A stretch of 64,000 bases of DNA. It comes from Rotaria sordida. Its lineage: Eukaryota; Rotifera; Eurotatoria; Philodinida; Philodinidae. A model generated the notes under the pieces. The model saw nothing but the letters and a program-made list of their open reading frames with translations, ran no database searches and was not told where the DNA came from. The stretch spans positions 124,001 to 188,000 of the forward strand of contig CAJNOL010000220.1 in assembly GCA_905250125.1 (NCBI GenBank), read 5' to 3'. A program made the position numbers and the translations under genes. This document shows, one piece after another, positions 57,789-64,000 of this stretch (within the stretch, counting starts at the first letter, position 1; each line of letters starts with the position of its first letter).

Positions 57789-58146
57789 GTTCGTATAAAA
57801 TTTGCTAGTGCTCATTAATAATTTTAATTAAATATTTAATTATAATATATATTTTATTTTCTCTTCTTTATTTAGTTCAACCAAATCAAACAACATAAAT
57901 AATAATGATATGAATGTTTTGTTGTTTTATTTTCAAAACTCAATTCTGTCGTTCTTCTCATCTGTTTCTTAGATAAAAATTTGTGCATGCATCATTACCA
58001 AAAAAGAAAATAAAAAGAAACAAATAGATTAATATGTAATTGTGTATATTTTTGTAAAGAGCATATTATGTTTCTTTTTTTTTCTCATTGTGTTATGATT
58101 TATAAAAGAAAAATAAAAAAGAAAGAGAAATTATTAATAATATGTT
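57789..58146. other. Convergent intergenic spacer
   Basis: 358 bp between the stops of the TPR-like gene (+) and CFAP70 (-), so both 3' UTRs and polyadenylation signals must lie here. AATAAA-type words are present on the plus strand (for example near 58110). Confidence 0.7.
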
Positions 58147-61100
58147 CTAAAAACTTGGATCACCAAAACCAACTTGACGTTGTACTGCATTGATTTCATC
58201 CAGTAATGGACCTGCTGGAAGATCGAGCTAAAAAGAAAATCAGAAATTTATAATTGTAATTTCATTCTGTTTAATGCCTTCCTCAAACATCGATCTGGAG
58301 GCTAAGAACATTTAAATTGTATGAAATTTTCAGGATATGTTGGAACTGTAGTGAAGAGGCTATGATAAAATTTTCCGTCCTATATTGTGACGTTTGAAGG
58401 AGATAGCCAACTAATAAAAGTCAAATATAGGTCATTTGGTGGCCCAAAGTCCTCGGTGTACTTTCATTCTATAGACTTAATATTTTTTTTTGTTTGAAAG
58501 AGCATGTCAAGATGCAGGGCATGACATAGCGCTCTTTTTTAAATTCGTACTTTTTAAGAGCAGAAAAGGAATGAAGAATTCAATGGCTCAAAAGACTCTC
58601 AAAAACGGCGCTCTACTTATAACAGTACTCTTTTATATAATAATAACAAAGTTAAATTAGAAAAAAAAGGAACTCTGTCATGACTTACATCTTGACATGC
58701 TCTTTCAAACAAAAAAAGCAATTAGCTATAAGGAAGTTTCTTCGAGAACTCTGGGTTACGCGATCAAAAAAACATAAAAAGAGACAAAAACAAAAAAGAT
58801 TTTTCGTATTTTCTGAAAATAGTATATTTTTTCTAGTAGGGAATGACGAAACTCTTCAAAAAATTTTTGAAAAAAAAAACCGAGATGCCAAGTAAAAAAA
58901 ATCCGTCATTTACGAAAGATCAGACTATGGACTATCTTTCTAGGCATTTATCTTAGTATCGATTATTCTGACGAAAAGTGACTTTTATTTGAGGAGGAGG
59001 TCTAAAATGTTGAAAAAACAAGAAGAAAGAAAATTATTGATGTATCGTAGACGAATATTCTATTTGTTTCAGATTTCTAGAGAATGATTCAAGGAAAAGT
59101 CGTACAAAAACAAATGCGTTTTTCTCAATGATGATACTATTGTAAAATCTGTCAAATTTGATAGGAACAATACGTCAAAGAGAATATAAAACATATATAC
59201 CAATATTATCGAAAGATTCATTAGAAAGTTTCTAAACTCTTTATATCTTAGAAATTAGATTTTCAGGTCTTGAAATATATTCGACAGGTAGAAAGTATTT
59301 GAATCAACATAATAACCACAAAACATAAGAAGAAATAGAGATTTTAGGTTAAGAAGTAATTGCATAACTAGGAGATCGTGGATTGTAGGACAGTGTTCTA
59401 CGATCTTAAAATAAATCCATTCAATATAGTGTTGGTGATGACGTTCTTCTTTGTCCTGGTGGTAGAGCGGCATCCAACCTAGTTCACTATTGGTTACGCC
59501 ACTATGGAGAAGGAAGATTCGTTAAGATTAGGATTGAAGCAGTGACTATGCACTATCCGTTGGCCTACGGTAAGATCGCTTCCTGTATTATTCAGACCTG
59601 TTTATGCTAAGACGATTGAATGGTGTTACACAAAAAGCTAGATTTTTATTGTTAATGTCTGGATTAGTATTACCAATCATTCTTAATTAAGATATGAGAG
59701 AGAAATTAATGCTTTTTAGATGAGTTCGAATTACTTTATTGTAATATCGTTTAGACAGATTTTAAAAGAATGTGAATGTTTTGAATCCGATTCGAATTAT
59801 AATGTTAAAATTAGACTAGAATTTTTCATTTTCACTTATAAAACATATTTATTAACTAACTTTCAGTTCATCAATTCTCTGATACTAGCATTTTAATCAG
59901 ATTGTTTTCTTATATTTAATAGTGATTCGAAATTATCGAGATTTCGAACTCCGATGAATTTGTTATTATTGAATTTATTAGAACTTATGACTACTGTATT
60001 GGAGAATATTAAAAAGATTTGTTATGTGATAAAACACGTCATTGTAGACTCTTTTTCAACAGCAGAAGTTTTCGTATAACTACATCATTAAGAAAAACTT
60101 ACATAAATGCTAGATTTCCTATCAATTCTATCAAAAGAAATTAAACTTTTTGATTTATATATTTAATTAGAAATATACATAGATTTCAATGTTTGCAATG
60201 AAGAATTATTCATAAATTAAATTATGATTAATTTATAAATAAAAAATATTCTTACCTTAATCGCATATTTATAACTTTGTTCAGCTTCAATGTATCGTTT
60301 TGTTTGTAAACAAATAAGAGTTAAATAACCCCAAACCTCTATAAATCAAAAATAATAATTCTCAATATTTTATTCATAATTAATATTTTACCTGCATTTT
60401 GATTATTAAGAAAATTTGCTTCTGTAAGTGCTTCTTCTGCATCATCATATTGATTTAACTAAAACGAAAAGTAATTTCATATTTTCTTAATCATAAAAAT
60501 AAATTTATATTATTACTCGATAACAAGCAACACCAAGACCTAAATATGTTGTACATGTTGGTTGATAACGACATGCACGTAAAAAGATTTCTTTTGCTTC
60601 AGAATACTAATAAAAAAATTAAAAAAAAAAAAAACAAAATTAAAATAATCCTGGAAAATAAAACAAACAAGAAATCAACATACACTTGATTCATTTCCTT
60701 CTGATAAAAGAATCGCACCAAGTCGAATATAAACTGTATGAAGATCTGGTGGTTTTTCTGCAAAAACTAATGTACGTTGATATCGACCTAAACAAAATTA
60801 TTAAACAAAACAAAAACGCATCTATATTTATTTTATTTATTTTCTCAAAAAAAAAAAAACCTTTTGCAGCTTCAAAATCTAATTGTAAATATTTCACATG
60901 TCCCCAAAGTGCCCATGCTTCAACATTTTCATAATCAATTGATAATGCTTGTGTAATATGTGTTTCAGCGGATGAAAAATCTTGTTGAAGAATTTTTGCT
61001 TTGGCTAATGTGATTTCCACTTGATGATCTTTACCAGTATTCGCAAGAAATTCAAAAGCTAATGCTTTTTCTGCCCACTAGATATACAAAAAAAAGAAAA

Positions 61101-63933
61101 AATATAAACCTGCAATGATAATAAATGAAAGAATGACTAAAAGGTTTTGACTACAGAATGAGATATCTATAGATTTCATCTATCTAATAAGTTTATGTAT
61201 TATCAGATTCTACTGCGTACTATGGCCACGGTGAAGGTAATATCACTTTCATTTTGGTCATGGATACGGTGGTGGTACCTATTAGCATGACGATAGTAAG
61301 CAGCAGAACTTGATAATGCTTACACTATTAGATAAAGGAAGTCTTCCTCCGGAAGTCTACATATATTTCTTTCAGTAGTTAAAAATCATCGAAAAATTTA
61401 TAGACGCTATTACATACCGTAGCAAGATTGTATTTGAGTAAAAATTCCGCTGATTTGAGATAGATACTTTTTTTACTTGCTACTTTTTCAACTTCTATTG
61501 TACTTGAAATATCTTGAGATTTTCGAGTTGATATTTGTTCGTTAACAACTGATTTGGATTTTTCTAATGAATTTAGAAATTTGTTTTTTTTTTAAATTTA
61601 TTTGTATGATTATTATTATTATTATTTTACCTTGTTTTTGTTTACTTGATCGACTACTACGACTAAGACGACTTTTTGATGCAACATTTAATTGAGAATC
61701 TGAACTTTTTCCTGTGTCTTCTATAAAAAGAAAAAAAAATATAGATAATTATTATATGTCATTAAAAACAAAAAAATTTAACCTTTCTCTTCACCAATCG
61801 GACGTTCTTTTTCTTCTTCTTCTGCACGTTTCTCATCACTTATTGGTGATGTTACTGTTATATTCGCTGCTGTTGCTCCTTGTTCTTCTTCATTTTTTAA
61901 AATAGCTCGTTGAAGTTTTTCGGCTTTTCCTAATGTTATTTGAGCATTTTTTTCATTACCAATATGTTTTTGAAAAATAGCTAATTAAAAATAATAAAAA
62001 TATAAAATCAATTTAATTTAATAAAATTTTATCATACCATAAAGTGTCCATGCAATAACATTTTCACTATCTTCAGTTGTAGCAGTTTCAAAAAATAAAT
62101 CAGCAATTTCATTATTTTCCAATATAGCATTGAGAACAGCATATAAGATTGATCTAAAGACAAAAAAGAAAATTATTTATATATAATTGAATATAGAAAT
62201 TAATCATATTGATCTTTTGTATCAAGAATACAAAAATATGAAACACGATTTACTCTATTAAAATATAAATCTTAAACAAAAATAAATATTGGTCGACTTT
62301 AAATTGTAATCTCTTATTCAATTTTGAATGTATAATTTTTCTATTCTCAAAAACTTTTAACATTTTCTTACACAGTACTATTCGTTGGTTCAATTGCAAT
62401 ACATTCTTTGAGACATTCTTCAGCTTTAGTTAAATCATTAACAAGTAAATGAAAAGCAGCAAAATCAAGCCATGGACGAAGTTTATCAGGATTTTGTGCA
62501 AGACGCTAAAAGAGAAAAATAAAAAAAAAAAACATTTTTCAATTCTTATTTTTCGTACAATATTATTAATCTACTTGTTTATAATAATGAGCTGCTAATA
62601 GATAATCTCCATTACTTTCTGCTTCTAGTGCAAATATACGTAATTGTGCATCAGTATTTCTTGATGGTGGTACTGATTCAGGTTCTTGAATATTCAATGA
62701 TTTATCTAATGAACGATGCATTTCATCAAGAAGAAATACATATAATTGACTAATAAATGTCTAAAATTAATAAAATTTATTTAATAAAAAAAAAAAAAAA
62801 ACAAAAAAAGAAAGAAATCTTTACTTGAAGTTCATCAGGATTATCAAATTTACTTGTACGAAGAAATTTTTCTCGAACAATTTTTATCACACTATGTTTA
62901 AGTTGTTCTTTAAATGCAAAATATTTACCAGTTGAATTAAGTTCATATAATAATTTACGACGTCTTAAAAAAAAGAAAAGAATAACTTTAAAGAAAAAAA
63001 AAATTTTTTTTTACTTTTGATCATTTGGAAGAGTTGCTTCTGTATTTATGTCATCGACACATACTTTTCTATATAAGATAAACATTATAAAAATAAAATT
63101 GAATTTAGAATTTATTTACAAACCGATATTCATCAAGTATTAAACTACAAACATTTTTAATTTGTTGCTGATAATCTTCCACAGCTTTTTCAGCACTATT
63201 TACTTTTATTGGATAACTTGGACGTGGTGGTATAAGATCAGAAATTCTTCAAAAAAAAAAAAAAAAAAACAAATTTGTAGGTTCTTTTTTTTGTTTTATT
63301 TTTGAACAAATATTTTCATACTTTCGATATAATTCATTTAATTTTCGTTTTTCAATTATAGGTCGATCAAGAACAATATCAATAGTTATATAAGAACTAG
63401 ATTCAATATATTGTTGAGCTTCTGTTGTTGCTGAAGATGATTCTTCACCTAATTCTGTTTTCTAAAAAAGAGAAACAAAAAATAATAGATCAATGAATGA
63501 AAATTTCTTGTAAATATATAAATACAAAAAAAAACTATAGGCAAAAAAACAGTTTGTAATTTAGCAAGGACTTGTAAAGTTTTTATCTTCAAAAATTTTT
63601 CTTCCAATGATAAATTTCGACGTTTTTTTAATCGATTTTTTTTATTTTTAGGTGATTGTGAAGAATATCTTTTTTTCTTTAAACAAAAAGAAAAAAAAAG
63701 ATTTTCAAAGTTTTCTCTTTTATTGAATTTTAATAATAAAAAAAAAAAGACGAAAAATATTCATTAAGAAAAAATTTAATTACTTTTTTTGCCATACTAG
63801 TTGCCGCACCAGCAGCTGCTTGTTTATCAACTGTTAATTTTGCATCTTTTTTACTTGTATTCAAAGATGAACGATCAAATAATTGATTAGCTATTCTCAT
63901 TGCTTCATCAATTATATTACCAGATCGTTTTGT
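58147..63933 (-). CDS. CFAP70: CFAP70 (cilia- and flagella-associated protein 70), 5' end outside window
   Basis: Eighteen visible exons, high to low: 63933-63784, 63676-63551, 63461-63322, 63246-63124, 63068-63015, 62963-62825, 62760-62575, 62505-62372, 62153-62038, 61980-61783, 61720-61631, 61563-61418, 61077-60861, 60787-60684, 60606-60517, 60458-60392, 60338-60256, 58227-58147. About 750 C-terminal residues with consistent phase. Landmarks match vertebrate CFAP70/TTC18: [62 protein letters not shown], and the terminal tetratricopeptide repeats ([38 protein letters not shown]) with the near-invariant end GFGDPSF. An axonemal protein needed for normal ciliary beating. A poorly conserved, charged insert lies between the repeat blocks (61980-61418). 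The first visible exon begins at a splice acceptor, so the N-terminal third is missing. The donor at 63551 could instead be 63536. Confidence 0.93.
58228..60255. other. Last intron of CFAP70 (2.0 kb)
   Basis: Holds dispersed repeat copy 2. A less AT-rich stretch at about 59440-59620 has no recognised identity. The rest is plain AT-rich sequence. Confidence 0.6.
58270..58860. repeat. Dispersed repeat, copy 2 (last CFAP70 intron)
   Basis: Second copy of the repeat at 54735-55215. Here an internal pair, 58491-58514 and 58688-58711, is a perfect 24-bp inverted repeat beginning TGTTTGAAAGAGCATGTCAA. In copy 1 the left arm has diverged. No coding capacity. Confidence 0.75.
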
Positions 63934-64000
63934 CTATTCAAAAAAAAAAAAAAACAAACATACTCATAATAAAATTAAACTTTTGTTTTATTTAACATTA

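Noticed and set aside
59440..59510. tRNA-like stretch (GGTGGTAGAGCGG...)
   Set aside because: An A-box-like word is present, but no T-loop GGTTCRA motif or acceptor-stem pairing follows at the right distance.

Overview
This is eukaryotic, animal-type DNA. It is strongly AT-rich, and the genes are split by many short introns (about 45-80 bp, GT..AG, T-rich 3' ends) with a few 0.3-3.4 kb ones. The gene content is metazoan: a salt-inducible kinase, the ciliary protein CFAP70, a Tpr-like nucleoporin, BRCA1-type BRCT genes and an Iroquois/Mohawk-like homeodomain. A plant/bacterial-type SQD2-like glycosyltransferase sits beside them. Small AT-rich genes next to a non-metazoan-looking gene, with start codons that often sit directly behind a splice-acceptor AG, would fit a bdelloid rotifer. 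That placement is inference only; no species call is possible from the window.

Layout. 0.1-2.2 kb (-): SQD2-like glycosyltransferase, five exons. 7.9-8.9 kb (+): single-exon secreted glycoprotein. 10.4-15.9 kb (+): two tandem genes built on a short Cys3-His module with a preceding G-x-x-W. 18.2-18.8 kb (-): F-box-like/MORN-like single-exon gene. 18.9-27.1 kb: gene-poor tract with decayed-looking membrane frames. 27.1-31.7 kb (+): a third Cys3-His gene whose splice phases carry on into a TALE homeodomain and a BRCA1-like tandem BRCT. 31.9-38.5 kb (+): a second tandem-BRCT gene, with a transposon in its first intron. 41.1-45.9 kb (+): salt-inducible kinase. 46.7-47.9 kb (+): RING-H2-like E3 gene. 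48.9-57.8 kb (+): Tpr/Megator-like coiled coil. 58.1-64.0 kb (-): CFAP70, running off the right edge.

Mobile DNA is non-autonomous only: a 211-bp hAT-like MITE with an 8-bp target duplication, an 802-bp element with a 9-bp target duplication and a 10-N assembly gap inside it, a dispersed repeat present in the introns of two neighbouring genes, and three weaker inverted-repeat elements in introns.

The most unusual content is 10.4-38.5 kb. Its Cys3-His modules, homeodomain and tandem BRCT domains look like a local family of DNA- or chromatin-acting proteins, and the 27.1-31.7 kb gene appears to fuse all three. Exon chains were assembled by eye from splice sites and reading phase, without transcript evidence.
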